Assembly (NCBI RefSeq): GCF_013141715.1
Contig: NZ_WHOA01000243.1
Location: 1-61,306 of the forward strand
Direction: 5' to 3'
DNA from: Paenibacillus phytorum
Lineage (GTDB): Bacteria > Bacillota > Bacilli > Paenibacillales > NBRC-103111
Length of the DNA: 61,306 bases
In this document: in pieces, positions 18,673 through 27,719 of the stretch
Position numbering within the stretch: the stretch's first letter is position 1
Layout of the letters: every line of letters begins with the position of its first letter
The notes under the pieces: generated by a model
Database searches by the model: none
The model's input: only the letters and a program-made list of their open reading frames with translations
What the model was told of the DNA's origin: nothing
Position numbers and translations under genes: made by a program

Positions 18673-19062
18673 TCATTGACCGTCGGATGTATTCGTTTGA
18701 CGGTCTTTCCAAAATAAGACGGTCAGCATGCGCTCGACCCATTCTTTATCTTCAGCCGTAAGTACAAAACCATCAAACATAAGCTCATTCTCACGGAGAA
18801 AACGTCGCAAATTAACGGGATTATTTTGATATTGCTGTTCAGACGGAGAGGACTCCAGATATCCAGCGATATCCATCAGTTCGGAATAGGAAGTGTTAAG
18901 CCCTTCTGACAGCTTCATTAATACTTCCGGTGAAGGTATGCCGCGATTCCCGTTCTCTAGTTGGGAAATATAAGCTGCTGAGACTCCTGAACGGTCGGCA
19001 AGCTCGCGGATGGTGAAGCCTTTTAATTTGCGCATATCTTTTAATTTATCGTAGAAATACAT
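18673..19062 (-). CDS. XRE family helix-turn-helix regulator
   Basis: Cytoplasmic repressor-type protein of 129 aa. Residues 4-60 form a Cro/C1-type helix-turn-helix (MRKLKGFTIRELADRSGVSAAYISQLENGNRGIPSPEVLMKLSEGL). The C-terminal part is short and resembles the SinR-like or ImmR-like regulators common in Bacillales rather than a peptidase domain. It is divergent from a second small HTH gene, and the 181-bp gap holds four related operator-like sites that one or both proteins could bind. Confidence 0.88.
   Translation of the reverse strand: MYFYDKLKDMRKLKGFTIRELADRSGVSAAYISQLENGNRGIPSPEVLMKLSEGLNTSYSELMDIAGYLESSPSEQQYQNNPVNLRRFLRENELMFDGFVLTAEDKEWVERMLTVLFWKDRQTNTSDGQ
18678..18709 (+). terminator. 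Hairpin terminator overlapping the 3' end of the XRE gene
   Basis: Perfect 7-bp stem GACCGTC/GACGGTC (18678-18684 with 18699-18705), followed by TTTCC. It serves the plus-strand phosphoesterase unit but is located inside the last codons of the minus-strand XRE gene. Confidence 0.5.
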
Positions 19063-19090
19063 AGACTCTCACTCACCCCCACTAACAAAA

Positions 19091-19210
19091 GTAAACATTA
19101 GTAAACGATATAATAGTAGCAGTTTACTAATGTAATTACAATTGGAGCAACGGATAAAATTGATCCACATTTGGTTACTTATGTAAACAAAAATGGTTGC
19201 ATAAGTAAAA
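19091..19210. promoter_or_regulatory. Four operator-like repeats between divergent XRE genes
   Basis: Four copies of a GTTTACTNATGT-type motif, alternating in orientation: 19091-19106 (minus), 19122-19139 (plus), 19173-19188 (plus) and 19195-19210 (minus). Cores read GTTTACTAATGTTTAC, GTTTACTAATGTAA, GGTTACTTATGTAAAC and TTTTACTTATGCAACC. The last overlaps the -35 box of the 19244 promoter. This is what a pair of cross- or autoregulating Cro/C1-type proteins would leave. Confidence 0.7.
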
Positions 19211-19225
19211 TCTCGATGGTATAAT
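19197..19225 (+). promoter_or_regulatory. Sigma-A-type promoter of the small HTH gene
   Basis: TTGCAT (19197-19202), 17-bp spacer, TATAAT (19220-19225), 19 nt before the start codon at 19244. Confidence 0.75.
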
Positions 19226-19243
19226 GTTTGTGAGGGGAACAAA

Positions 19244-19483
19244 ATGAGAACGGGGGTCTATGGCAGAATGAATATCAAGATCTTGGCGAAGACCGATGTT
19301 TTTATTAAAGCGAGAGTCATTAAAGGTTACTCCCAGAGAGAGTTGGCGAAGCACTCGGGTTTAAGCCATGCATATATCAGTCTGCTTGAACGATCTATTA
19401 AATCAGTGGGCCCATCCACAGCTAAGAAATTGAGTGATTTGCTAGATAAGGATTTGGAAGAATTGTTTCTGATTGAGATGTAG
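19244..19483 (+). CDS. Small XRE family helix-turn-helix protein
   Basis: 79-aa DNA-binding protein consisting almost only of one Cro/C1-type helix-turn-helix (ARVIKGYSQRELAKHSGLSHAYISLLERSIKSVGPSTAKKLSDLLD). GAGGGGA lies 5 nt before ATG 19244; an internal ATG at 19268 is a weaker alternative. It forms a divergent regulatory pair with the 129-aa XRE protein. Small stand-alone regulators of this kind often descend from mobile elements, but no other mobile-element gene is nearby. Confidence 0.82.
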   Translation: MRTGVYGRMNIKILAKTDVFIKARVIKGYSQRELAKHSGLSHAYISLLERSIKSVGPSTAKKLSDLLDKDLEELFLIEM

Positions 19484-19529
19484 TGTTGTTTATATGAAAT
19501 GGTAATGAAGAAAAATAAATGTAAACTAA

Positions 19530-19564
19530 GACCCGCAGCAGGTTGCTGTGGGTCCTCTTTTTTT
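19530..19564 (+). terminator. Terminator after the small HTH gene
   Basis: 11-bp stem GACCCGCAGCA/TGCTGTGGGTC with a GGT loop (19530-19554) followed by CCTCTTTTTTT. Confidence 0.92.
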
Positions 19565-19705
19565 AGGATTGTTTCCGATCTAAGCAGGTTACGATTACAT
19601 TTAAAGTAATACATATAAGGAAGAATGTACATATTAATTCATAGGTATACGGAAGGTTGATTAACGTTTTCGTGAATATAATAATGAAGTTTTGAGGTGT
19701 AACGA

Positions 19706-20329
19706 GTGCAGCAAGAAATTTGTGACATATCCCCGATGAAAGAACAGTTGAAGCAACAACTACGCCACATTTCCGCTGAAATAGAGTGCAGCCTGGATAC
19801 CTTAGATAATGTTGAAAATAACTGTCTTTTAAGTCGATTTGACGACATTCGCGAAGCCTTCAAACAAGTCGAATCCATAGCTGCTTCCTTTTATTTGCAA
19901 TGTTATTTATCCTCATTCACATCCCATTATTTAGACTTGTCCATTTGCATTCAGCATCTGTCGGAACGTAGGCATGGTGCTTTAATCGTAATCCAGAGGA
20001 ACGATCTGCTGGATATGTTTATGCACTCTGGCATTAGGTTAGAAGCAACGCTGACTTACTCGTTATTGGAAGCGATCTTTTACCCTGGCAATCCGCTGCA
20101 TGATGGAGCCCTATTGATTCAATCCGATCGAATCGTTTCGGCTGCGAATGTTTTGCCAGTATCTAATATAGCGGTTGACAAAAAACTGGGGACAAGACAC
20201 CGTGCCGCGATAGGCTTGACAGAGCGAACCGATGCTCTTGTACTCGTCGTTTCAGAGGAAACCGGCAATGCATCCTTTGCCTATAAGGGAATCCTGCACC
20301 CCATTAATTCTTTGGACCCAATGATCTAG
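19706..20329 (+). CDS. cdaS: Diadenylate cyclase CdaS (sporulation-type)
   Basis: Makes cyclic di-AMP from two ATP. The 207-aa length equals Bacillus subtilis CdaS. The N-terminal 65 residues form the two-helix autoinhibitory region; the DAC domain follows with both active-site motifs intact: DGA (133-135, in PLHDGALLI) and RHR (164-166, in LGTRHRAAIGL). There is no TM segment or KtrA/DisA extension, which excludes CdaA and DisA. GTG start follows GAGGTG. In B. subtilis this enzyme is made in the forespore; a matching sigma-G promoter was not convincingly seen here. Confidence 0.93.
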   Translation: MQQEICDISPMKEQLKQQLRHISAEIECSLDTLDNVENNCLLSRFDDIREAFKQVESIAASFYLQCYLSSFTSHYLDLSICIQHLSERRHGALIVIQRNDLLDMFMHSGIRLEATLTYSLLEAIFYPGNPLHDGALLIQSDRIVSAANVLPVSNIAVDKKLGTRHRAAIGLTERTDALVLVVSEETGNASFAYKGILHPINSLDPMI

Positions 20330-20506
20330 CCGATAACAGCCCGATAGATTCAAATCACTCTTTTCTGATAAAAAAACTGCCCCACTGTCCAGTCATAGGC
20401 AATTCGAGGAGAACCGCAGCCCACACTTTCTCGAAAATGATGGAATATCATAATTTTAATTTGTTTGGAAAATAGGAGATTGTAATTATTATGTGAGGTG
20501 AAATCA

Positions 20507-21460
20507 TTGCAAAAAATGACAAAGACTCCAAGTAGGATGAAAAAGTTGATACCTAAAAAACCAAACTCTAATCAAATGCGGGGGGATATATGGGATCAAT
20601 ACACACTAAAGCATTTATTGCAAAGGAAACCTAAAATCATATATAAAGGTAAAAGTCGTTATCAAAATATAGTCTTGCTCGAAGCCAGAGATGTACGGAT
20701 GTATCTGGATAAGCAGCTGCAATTCAGTTCATTGGATGAACGCTTTTATCACGAGGCACTTGTTCACCCGGCAATGACGATGTCGCCTAGTCGCCGAAAT
20801 GTTTTGATATTAGGCGGTGGCGATGGATTCGCAGTACGAGAAGTGCTTAAATACAAGGATGTAAAAACGGTTGATCTGGTTGAGTTGGATCCGAAAATCA
20901 TCAATATGGCCAAAAGAAAGCCCATATCTACATTAAATCATCGTTCATTATTTGATAAACGTGTAAAGGTTCATAAAATGGATGCAAAATTATTTTTCCC
21001 TACGTCCAAATCCTATCAGGTGATTATCGTTGATTTTCCCGATCCATCAGACAAAGTGATTAGTAAGTTGTACACAAAAGAATTTCTTCAACGTGTAGTA
21101 AAATCGCTTGCTCCAGGCGGTATCGTTGTCATCCAATCCAATTCCACAGAAGATATGCCGCGAGTATATTGGAGCATTCATCATACGTTGAAAAGCATAG
21201 GTATGAAGACGAAAAGCTACAATGTTTATGTCCCTTCTTTCGGAGATTGGGGCTTCCAGATCGCTTCATTTAAAAACTTTATCCCAGGTAGAAAGAAAGT
21301 TCCTGTCCCCAACCAAACACTCCCCAAAAACCTTTCAACATTGTTCAAATTGCCGGCAGAAGTTCTTGAATCAAGGAATCAAGCCCTACCAAATAGCTTG
21401 AAAAATCTGAGGTTATTTAAATATTATCATCTTGATCAAAAAGTATCCGTAGGGCGCTAA
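20507..21460 (+). CDS. Spermidine synthase-like methyltransferase-fold protein
   Basis: Cytoplasmic SAM/decarboxy-SAM-binding fold of the spermidine synthase family, about 317 aa from TTG 20507 (TGAGGTG lies 6 nt upstream; a GTG at 20498 is inside that site). Motifs: RNVLILGGGDGFAVREVLKY, DLVELDPKIINMAK and IIVDFPDPSD. Compared with classical SpeE it has a basic Lys-rich N terminus and a variable C-terminal extension of about 60 residues. No SAM decarboxylase gene is nearby, so aminopropyl transfer is plausible but unproven. Confidence 0.8.
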   Translation: MQKMTKTPSRMKKLIPKKPNSNQMRGDIWDQYTLKHLLQRKPKIIYKGKSRYQNIVLLEARDVRMYLDKQLQFSSLDERFYHEALVHPAMTMSPSRRNVLILGGGDGFAVREVLKYKDVKTVDLVELDPKIINMAKRKPISTLNHRSLFDKRVKVHKMDAKLFFPTSKSYQVIIVDFPDPSDKVISKLYTKEFLQRVVKSLAPGGIVVIQSNSTEDMPRVYWSIHHTLKSIGMKTKSYNVYVPSFGDWGFQIASFKNFIPGRKKVPVPNQTLPKNLSTLFKLPAEVLESRNQALPNSLKNLRLFKYYHLDQKVSVGR

Positions 21461-21469
21461 GGAAAAGAT

Positions 21470-21500
21470 AGAGGGCTATGGGATAGTCCTCTTTTGTCTT
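21470..21500. terminator. Bidirectional terminator between spermidine synthase-like and AraC genes
   Basis: 10-bp stem with one G-T pair (21470-21479 with 21483-21492) and GGG loop, flanked by AAAAG and TTTTG tracts; lies between convergent genes. Confidence 0.75.
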
Positions 21501-21523
21501 GCTGTTTTTAATATATGAATCTT

Positions 21524-22402
21524 TCATGGCTGGTCTGACGTACTTTTAAACTGATAGGGGGTCAATCCCACGTGTTTCTTAAACATTTGGCAAAAATAAG
21601 AGAAGTTCCCCAGACCTACAGCCTGCCCGATTCCCTGTATAGAGATGTCACTTGTTTTAAGCAATAAGCAGGCTTGACGAATGCGTCTAGCAGTCAAATA
21701 TTCGGTAATGCTGCTGCCTACGATTTGCTTAAAGACAGCTGATATGTGATTTGGCGATAAATGAATGGCCTGTGCAAGTTGATTAAGCTCAAATGGCTCC
21801 ATGTAATGGAGTTCAATCCATTCCATGACCTTCTCAGCAATGGATGAGGACTTTACTTTGGAATTGCGCTCAGTGGATAGGTTGTAGCCGGTTAATGGAT
21901 AGGAAGTTTTCAAATGATGCATCAGGTTGGTCAAGAAGAACAATTGCTCTTCCAGCAAATGTTCCGGTTTGGCATGCTCAATTGTTTGATGGTGCGCTTG
22001 AAGCAAGTTATGCAGAGCCTCTGTGTCTAGTCCGCTGATCTTTTGAATAGACAAGGGGTCTTTCCAAAACTTCTGGAAAAATTCACGTGTGGAAGGGAAC
22101 GCTGCCAAACAGCCATCAAGCAGTGCAGGTTCGAATAAGAAAAAAGATCGGATGTACGCTTGGTGGGTTAGTTCGTTCATACGAATCCGATGAAGCTGGA
22201 AAGGTCTGAAGTAAAAGAGCATACCAGGAGCCAGGTCGAAAATTTGTTGTTCCACAATGACTGTACCGGTACCTTCGTGGACGATAAGGATTTCCATACC
22301 TTGATGTGCGTGATAGATTTCAGCAAATGCATTTGTCCGATTTCGGTAAAATTGAAGATGTGCAGGGTGTTGATTAAGGTTCAAGTAATTCATTACCTTC
22401 AT
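21524..22402 (-). CDS. AraC family regulator of the polysaccharide locus
   Basis: 292-aa transcription factor. The N-terminal cupin (AEIYHAHQGMEILIVHEGTGTVIVEQQIFDLAPGMLFYF) senses a small ligand; the C-terminal 100 residues are the two-HTH AraC domain (LNQLAQAIHLSPNHISAVFKQIVG...IQGIGQAVGLGNFSYFCQMFKKHVGLTPYQFK). It is divergent from the GH2 gene with a 132-bp spacer, so it very likely activates the GH2-GH88 transcription unit in response to a breakdown sugar. Confidence 0.9.
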   Translation of the reverse strand: MKVMNYLNLNQHPAHLQFYRNRTNAFAEIYHAHQGMEILIVHEGTGTVIVEQQIFDLAPGMLFYFRPFQLHRIRMNELTHQAYIRSFFLFEPALLDGCLAAFPSTREFFQKFWKDPLSIQKISGLDTEALHNLLQAHHQTIEHAKPEHLLEEQLFFLTNLMHHLKTSYPLTGYNLSTERNSKVKSSSIAEKVMEWIELHYMEPFELNQLAQAIHLSPNHISAVFKQIVGSSITEYLTARRIRQACLLLKTSDISIQGIGQAVGLGNFSYFCQMFKKHVGLTPYQFKSTSDQP

Positions 22403-22534
22403 GGTCCGAATGACTCCCCTCTTCTCAAATCTGTTAAATCATAATACAACAACATTTTATCATAAGAGCACTACACTCTGTTCGATTGATTTTTGCTATA
22501 CTGAGGGCAAGAATTTCGGTGGGAGTGATAGACA

Positions 22535-25045
22535 TTGCTTGGTCAACGGTTGAATCAGAATTGGGAGCATTACTGTGGGAGTCTAGGAGGCGTGTGGGAG
22601 GTATGGCGGGGCGATAAGCTCCAAAATCACTATAATGTCCCATGGAAGCAAGTAGAGCTTCCGCATTCTTACAATGCTTTGGATACGATGGACCCAGACA
22701 GTAAGTACTATCAAGGTCAGGGCTGGTATCGTACAAAGCTGGAGGTAAACAATCCGTATCCGAACGGTCGAACGCTCTTGCACTTCGAAGGAGCTGGACA
22801 GCGTTCTAGCGTATTTGTTTATACCGAGCAGGTGGGAGAACACCTTGGGGGTTACGATGAATTCACGGTTGATATAACGGAAGCAGCCGAACGAGCGCGG
22901 AAAATTGAACGCTATGAGGGTAAAGTTCCCGTAGCCGTCTTGTGCGATAACAGCCGTGAGCTTGAGACGATTCCGTCAGATGCTAGTGATTTCCACCTAT
23001 ATGGCGGTGTATATCGCTATCTGAATCTGGTCTATGTGCCAGCGATGTCGCTAGAGAAAGTACATATAGAGACCGACACGCAAGCCTTGCAAAAGTCGAT
23101 GGTAACCGGCTCGGATTCGATATCCTCCTGTACGGTGAAAGTTCGCGCTGCGCTAAATAATCCGAAGGGCTTGAACGAAAACCTGCAATTGACGATCCAA
23201 TTAACGGACCCAACGGGCAAAGTGATAGCGGTTTCAAATGTGAGCTCAATGCCGTGGGAAGGTGATAAGGAGCTAACCGTGTTCGAGCTTGATACACCTC
23301 AGCTCTGGTCGACGGATCAACCTGTCTTGTATGGTTGTAAGGTGACACTTTCGAGTGTCCATGGAGAGACTACGGTTAACGAGAAATTCGGAGTTCGTTT
23401 CTTTGAGTTCATGAAACAAGGTCCTTTCAAGCTTAATGGTGAGCGGTTATTGCTTCGCGGTACACATCGACATGAGGATCATGCCGGTGTTGGGCCTGCG
23501 ATGACAGAAGAAATGATTCGTGAAGAAATGCGATTGATTAAGAGCATGGGCGCTAACTTTATTCGGCTGGGGCATTACCAGCAATCGAGAATTGTACTGA
23601 ATCTTTGCGATGAGCTCGGCATATTGGTTTGGGAGGAAATCCCTTGGTGCCGTGGAGGGTTAGGGGGCGAAGCTTACCGGCAGCAATGTCGCGATATGCT
23701 AAGCGCGATGATCTCTCAGCATTACAATCATCCGTCCGTGATTCTTTGGGGGCTTGGCAATGAAAATGATTGGGAATGCGATTTTGATTATTTTGATCAG
23801 GAAGAAATCCGTGGCTTTATGAAAGAGCTTCATGACCTGTCACACCAGTTGGATGCATGGCGTCTGATAGCGATACGGCGATGTGAGTTTTGCAAAGATA
23901 TTATTGATGTCTACTCGCCATCCATTTGGGCAGGGTGGTATCGAGGTATATACACAGACTACGAGAAAAGCTCCAGGATGGCCTTTGAACAGGTAGACTC
24001 CTTTTTCCATATGGAATGGGGGGCTGATAATTTGCCAACTCGGCATGTGGAGAAAACATACACCGGTTTCGAGTATATCCCTCGCGGAAACGGAGCTACC
24101 GAAGAGCGAGATGGGGATTATTTACTGACAGGAGGCGAAACGCGTGTCTCTCGTGATGGGGATTGGTCGGAGACCTACTTCTGTGAAATGATCGATTGGT
24201 ATTTAAAATGCCAAGAGGGGATGGATTGGCTGACAGGTGCAGCACAATGGTCCTTCAAGGATTTCGCCACGCCAGTCCGCCCGGATTCACCGATTCCATA
24301 TCTGAATATGAAGGGAATCGTTGAACGTGATTTGACGAAGAAGGAAGCTTTTTATGTATTCCAATCTTATTGGTCTAAAGAACCTATGGTGCGTATCTAC
24401 GGTCACACGATGCCAGTCCGTTGGGGGGCTGAGGATGAGCAGAAGTGCCTAAAGGTTTATTCCAACTGCTCTAAGGCGGAGCTTTTCCTTAATGGGGTTA
24501 GTTTAGGCGTGAAACAGCGAGATTCCAAAGATTTTCCATGTGCGGGTCTGCGTTGGAACACTGCCTTCAATCCTGGCATGAACCATGTGCAGGTCATCGC
24601 AGAGAAGGAAGGCATCATCGTGAAAGATGAGCTGACTTTCAACTACCAGACAGAGACATGGGGGGAGCCGACGGAGCTTCAGCTTACGTCAGTGAAGCAG
24701 GACGATGGTCGTATCTATGTGGAAGCGCGTATGTTTGACGAGAAGGGTGTTTTTTGTCCAGATGCTTCTCATTTCATTCGTTTCGGACTTAGCGGCGATG
24801 GCAAACTGCTTGATGGTCTTGGCACGATCCATGGCTCGCGGCTTGTACAGCTGGCAACTGGACGTGCGGGGATTTATATCGACCCGCGGGGGGGGAGTGC
24901 AGCAGCTATCGATGAGACCGCGTTCATCTCTGCGGGCGGACCAGCCATGGCTGCTTTCAAAGCAGGTAAGGTAGCTCATCTACCGACTTCGGTAGTTAGC
25001 GCGAAGTGTGAAGGTTTGGCAACTGCTTTTATCACTTTACAATAA
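22535..25045 (+). CDS. Glycoside hydrolase family 2 (beta-galactosidase/glucuronidase-type)
   Basis: 836-aa exo-acting beta-glycosidase, predicted cytoplasmic because no signal peptide is present. Domain order is sugar-binding jelly roll (about 1-180), Ig-like linker (about 190-290), TIM barrel (about 290-600) and C-terminal Ig-like domains. The acid/base glutamate lies in ILWGLGNEND (E410) and the predicted nucleophile in FFHMEWGADN (E494). TTG start at 22535 with GGGAGTG upstream. It heads a unit with the GH88 gene and a divergent AraC regulator. Substrate is probably an oligosaccharide released from a uronic-acid-containing polymer. Confidence 0.9.
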   Translation: MLGQRLNQNWEHYCGSLGGVWEVWRGDKLQNHYNVPWKQVELPHSYNALDTMDPDSKYYQGQGWYRTKLEVNNPYPNGRTLLHFEGAGQRSSVFVYTEQVGEHLGGYDEFTVDITEAAERARKIERYEGKVPVAVLCDNSRELETIPSDASDFHLYGGVYRYLNLVYVPAMSLEKVHIETDTQALQKSMVTGSDSISSCTVKVRAALNNPKGLNENLQLTIQLTDPTGKVIAVSNVSSMPWEGDKELTVFELDTPQLWSTDQPVLYGCKVTLSSVHGETTVNEKFGVRFFEFMKQGPFKLNGERLLLRGTHRHEDHAGVGPAMTEEMIREEMRLIKSMGANFIRLGHYQQSRIVLNLCDELGILVWEEIPWCRGGLGGEAYRQQCRDMLSAMISQHYNHPSVILWGLGNENDWECDFDYFDQEEIRGFMKELHDLSHQLDAWRLIAIRRCEFCKDIIDVYSPSIWAGWYRGIYTDYEKSSRMAFEQVDSFFHMEWGADNLPTRHVEKTYTGFEYIPRGNGATEERDGDYLLTGGETRVSRDGDWSETYFCEMIDWYLKCQEGMDWLTGAAQWSFKDFATPVRPDSPIPYLNMKGIVERDLTKKEAFYVFQSYWSKEPMVRIYGHTMPVRWGAEDEQKCLKVYSNCSKAELFLNGVSLGVKQRDSKDFPCAGLRWNTAFNPGMNHVQVIAEKEGIIVKDELTFNYQTETWGEPTELQLTSVKQDDGRIYVEARMFDEKGVFCPDASHFIRFGLSGDGKLLDGLGTIHGSRLVQLATGRAGIYIDPRGGSAAAIDETAFISAGGPAMAAFKAGKVAHLPTSVVSAKCEGLATAFITLQ

Positions 25046-25064
25046 AACCAAAGGAGCGAATCGA

Positions 25065-26225
25065 ATGGAAAACAAGACAACGATTCAAGCTGACAAGTGG
25101 AAGAACGCGGCAAGCATGAAGGAGGCACTACCACTCGTATGGGAGGCGCTGCAGGTAAAAGTAGATAGAATGATCGAGCAGCTAGGGGATAAATCTCCGC
25201 ATGTGGCTAAGGAAGACGGTATCTACGATGACATGCGGCACGATTGGTGGACATCCGGTTTTTGGCCAGGCATCCTGTGGATAATGCACGAAATGACCGG
25301 CAAGGAGCATTACAAAAAAGCGGCTTGGAGCTGGGACGAGAAGTTTGAAAAGAAGATGATCGAGGCTAACAACTACCATCATGATGTAGGCTTTCAATTC
25401 CTGCCCACGGCGATTATCAAATACAAGCTGACAGGCGATCAGGACGGCAAGCGCCGGGGGCTGTTCGCGGCAAACTTCTTAACGGGACGCTTCAATCTGG
25501 CAGGTCAGTTTCTGAGAGCTTGGAATCAAGAAAAAATCGGATGGTCTATCGTAGATTCGTCTATGAACTTGTCTCTATTGTTTTGGGCTGCACAAGAGTC
25601 TGCTGATCCGCGATTTGAGCATGTAGGCAAGGCGCATGCAGATACGGTGGTGGAACACTTTATCCGAGAAGATGGATCTGTGAATCACATTCTTAGCTTT
25701 GACCCTAGGTCGGGTGAACTCATCGAATCTCTTGGCGGGCAGGGGGCAGGACCTCAATCCTCCTGGAGCCGTGGGCAAGCATGGGCGCTGCATGGTATGG
25801 CCAACACGTACCGTTACACAGGAGATACCAAATATCTCCATGCGGCTAGACGCGTAGCGCACTATTTCCTTGCTTGCTTGCCAGAGGATCATGTAGCGCA
25901 TTGGGATTTCCGCGCAGACGAATCATTGGAGGGTCTCCCGCGCGACACATCTGCGGCAACCTGCGCTGCGTCTGGTTTGCTTGAGCTGGCTGATGCACTC
26001 CCATCCGTAGAGGGCGCACTTTATCGGCGGGCAGCTGAACGGATTCTGCTTTCCTTGACCCAGAACTATGCGACATGGGATCAACCGGAGCATGAGGCGA
26101 TCCTACGTGGCGGAACTGGCAATTTACCCGCTGGGCAGAACATTGATGTTTCCTTGATCTATGGAGACTATTACTATGTTGAGGCTATTGCAAAACTGCT
26201 AGGCTGGAAGAATCGTATTTTCTAG
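25065..26225 (+). CDS. Glycoside hydrolase family 88 (unsaturated glucuronyl hydrolase)
   Basis: Removes the unsaturated uronic acid left by polysaccharide lyases through hydration of its double bond. The 386-aa alpha/alpha barrel has the two catalytic Asp contexts of the family: NNYHHDVGFQFL (D107) and WSIVDSSMNLSLLFWA (D164). SSWSRGQAWALHGMANTYRYT and WDFRADESLEGLPRDTSAATCAASGLLEL are also typical. ATG 25065 follows AAAGGAGCG, 19 nt after the GH2 stop. No signal peptide, so it acts on imported oligosaccharides. Confidence 0.92.
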   Translation: MENKTTIQADKWKNAASMKEALPLVWEALQVKVDRMIEQLGDKSPHVAKEDGIYDDMRHDWWTSGFWPGILWIMHEMTGKEHYKKAAWSWDEKFEKKMIEANNYHHDVGFQFLPTAIIKYKLTGDQDGKRRGLFAANFLTGRFNLAGQFLRAWNQEKIGWSIVDSSMNLSLLFWAAQESADPRFEHVGKAHADTVVEHFIREDGSVNHILSFDPRSGELIESLGGQGAGPQSSWSRGQAWALHGMANTYRYTGDTKYLHAARRVAHYFLACLPEDHVAHWDFRADESLEGLPRDTSAATCAASGLLELADALPSVEGALYRRAAERILLSLTQNYATWDQPEHEAILRGGTGNLPAGQNIDVSLIYGDYYYVEAIAKLLGWKNRIF

Positions 26226-26231
26226 CAAACA

Positions 26232-26278
26232 GGCCTGTGACCTGCTGATTTCATTATGGAATTAGCAAGTCATAGGCC
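26232..26278 (+). terminator. Long imperfect hairpin after the GH88 gene
   Basis: About 20-bp imperfect inverted repeat (AGGCCTGTGACCTGCT... with ...AGCAAGTCATAGGCC) immediately after the stop codon; the trailing T tract is weak (TTGCTTTT), so it may be a terminator or an mRNA-stabilising structure. Confidence 0.45.
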
Positions 26279-26335
26279 AATTGCTTTTACAAATGTTGCA
26301 TCGTAGAAGGATATTAGTTTGCAGGGAGGGGCCTA

Positions 26336-27457
26336 ATGATGGAGATCTTAAAGTTAAACAAGGAACAATGGAAAGATTACTTTGATATGGACAGAATTCT
26401 CCATGATGCGGAGGATTCGCTTCACGCTCCGGTGATACATATAACAGATCATATTGCTCCTGGAAGTCCTGGAGGCTTGCATGATTATTATTCGAATGGA
26501 GACTACTGGTGGCCGAATCCGGATACGATGGACGGACTTCCGTATATTCGCCGCGATGGTGAAAGTAATCCTGGCAATTTCGATCACCATCGGAGCACGC
26601 TGCGGCTTATGAGGTCGCATGTGGTCAGGTTGGCTTCGGCCTATCGGATTACGGAGGACGAACGGTATGCGGCAAAAGCGATACAGCTTTTGAAGGGGTT
26701 TTTCTTGGATGAACAGACCCGAATGAATCCGCATCTGCTGTACGCCCAAGCGATTCCTGGCGTATGCGAGGGAAGGGGAATCGGGATTATCGATACACTC
26801 CACTTGATCGACGTTACGGTTGCCGTAAATGCTTTACAATCGGCATTATCTGTGGAGGAATCGACAAGGTTGGGCCTCGTGGATTGGTTCTCCAGTTATT
26901 TGAATTGGATAAGCACGCACCATCAAGGTATTGAGGAAAGGGACGCGTCCAATAATCATGGGATCTGCTGGTTTGTGCAAGCAGCGGCATTTGGAAGGAT
27001 GACTGGAAATCAACAAATGCTTGCTTATTGCCGGGAACAATTCAAGACCCGCCTGCTGGCTGAACAAATGGATCAGAACGGCAGTTTGCCGAGGGAATTG
27101 GCGCGAACTAAGCCTTACGCTTATTCCATCTTCGCATTGGATAATCTGGTCACTCTCTGCCATATTCTTTCGACTCCGAACGATAACCTATGGGATTATC
27201 AATTACCCGATGGAAGGGGAATTCGGAAGGGAATCGATTTTCTGACACCCTATTTGATGAATAAAGCTGCATGGCCTTATAGACATGATGTGGAGTGCTT
27301 TGAAGAGTGGCCTGTCGGGATATCATTTCTATTATTCGCGGGGCTTGCTTACGAATCTGATGATTTGCTGAAGCTGTGGCACGAGCTTGATAAAAGCCCG
27401 ACGAGTTCAGAGGTGCGTCGAAATATGGCCATCCGACAACCGCTGCTTTGGTTATAA
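26336..27457 (+). CDS. Alginate lyase family protein (PF05426-like alpha/alpha barrel)
   Basis: 373-aa protein that matches the alginate-lyase superfamily by its YYSNGDYWWPNPDT block (51-64), HHRSTLRLMRSHV, QAIPGVCEGRGIGIIDT and the catalytic-type NNHG (N206, N207, H208). Lyases of this fold cleave uronate polymers by beta-elimination. No signal peptide is seen, so it could act inside the cell on oligosaccharides or be exported another way. GGGAGGGG precedes ATG. Substrate could be alginate or another uronate polymer; functional precision is limited. Confidence 0.8.
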   Translation: MMEILKLNKEQWKDYFDMDRILHDAEDSLHAPVIHITDHIAPGSPGGLHDYYSNGDYWWPNPDTMDGLPYIRRDGESNPGNFDHHRSTLRLMRSHVVRLASAYRITEDERYAAKAIQLLKGFFLDEQTRMNPHLLYAQAIPGVCEGRGIGIIDTLHLIDVTVAVNALQSALSVEESTRLGLVDWFSSYLNWISTHHQGIEERDASNNHGICWFVQAAAFGRMTGNQQMLAYCREQFKTRLLAEQMDQNGSLPRELARTKPYAYSIFALDNLVTLCHILSTPNDNLWDYQLPDGRGIRKGIDFLTPYLMNKAAWPYRHDVECFEEWPVGISFLLFAGLAYESDDLLKLWHELDKSPTSSEVRRNMAIRQPLLWL

Positions 27458-27478
27458 GAATGTGGGGGCAAGGCCGCG

Positions 27479-27516
27479 AAGGGATGTCTGGTAACTGAGG
27501 ACACTCCCTTTTTTAC
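27479..27516 (+). terminator. Terminator after the alginate-lyase-family gene
   Basis: Stem AAGGGATGTC / GACACTCCCTT with one bulge, followed by TTTTTT. Confidence 0.7.
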
Positions 27517-27719
27517 GTTTACATCCATATTTGAATAGCCAGATTAGGTAATGAGGGTGTGGAGTTTCGATTTTAAAGATGAAATTACGATTATGAAGAT
27601 TTATTATCTCCATGATTTATTTAAAATTGAGGGAGAGTGCGCACTCGACGACAATGAAAGGAGTTTAAAGGTTAATAGCGATTGATTGATGAGGAAATGA
27701 AATCAAAGGAGATGTATGA

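Noticed and set aside
19091..19210. CRISPR-like array from the short repeats between XRE genes
   Set aside because: Only four diverged 16-bp motifs in alternating orientation with very short, uneven spacing; this fits operators, not CRISPR.
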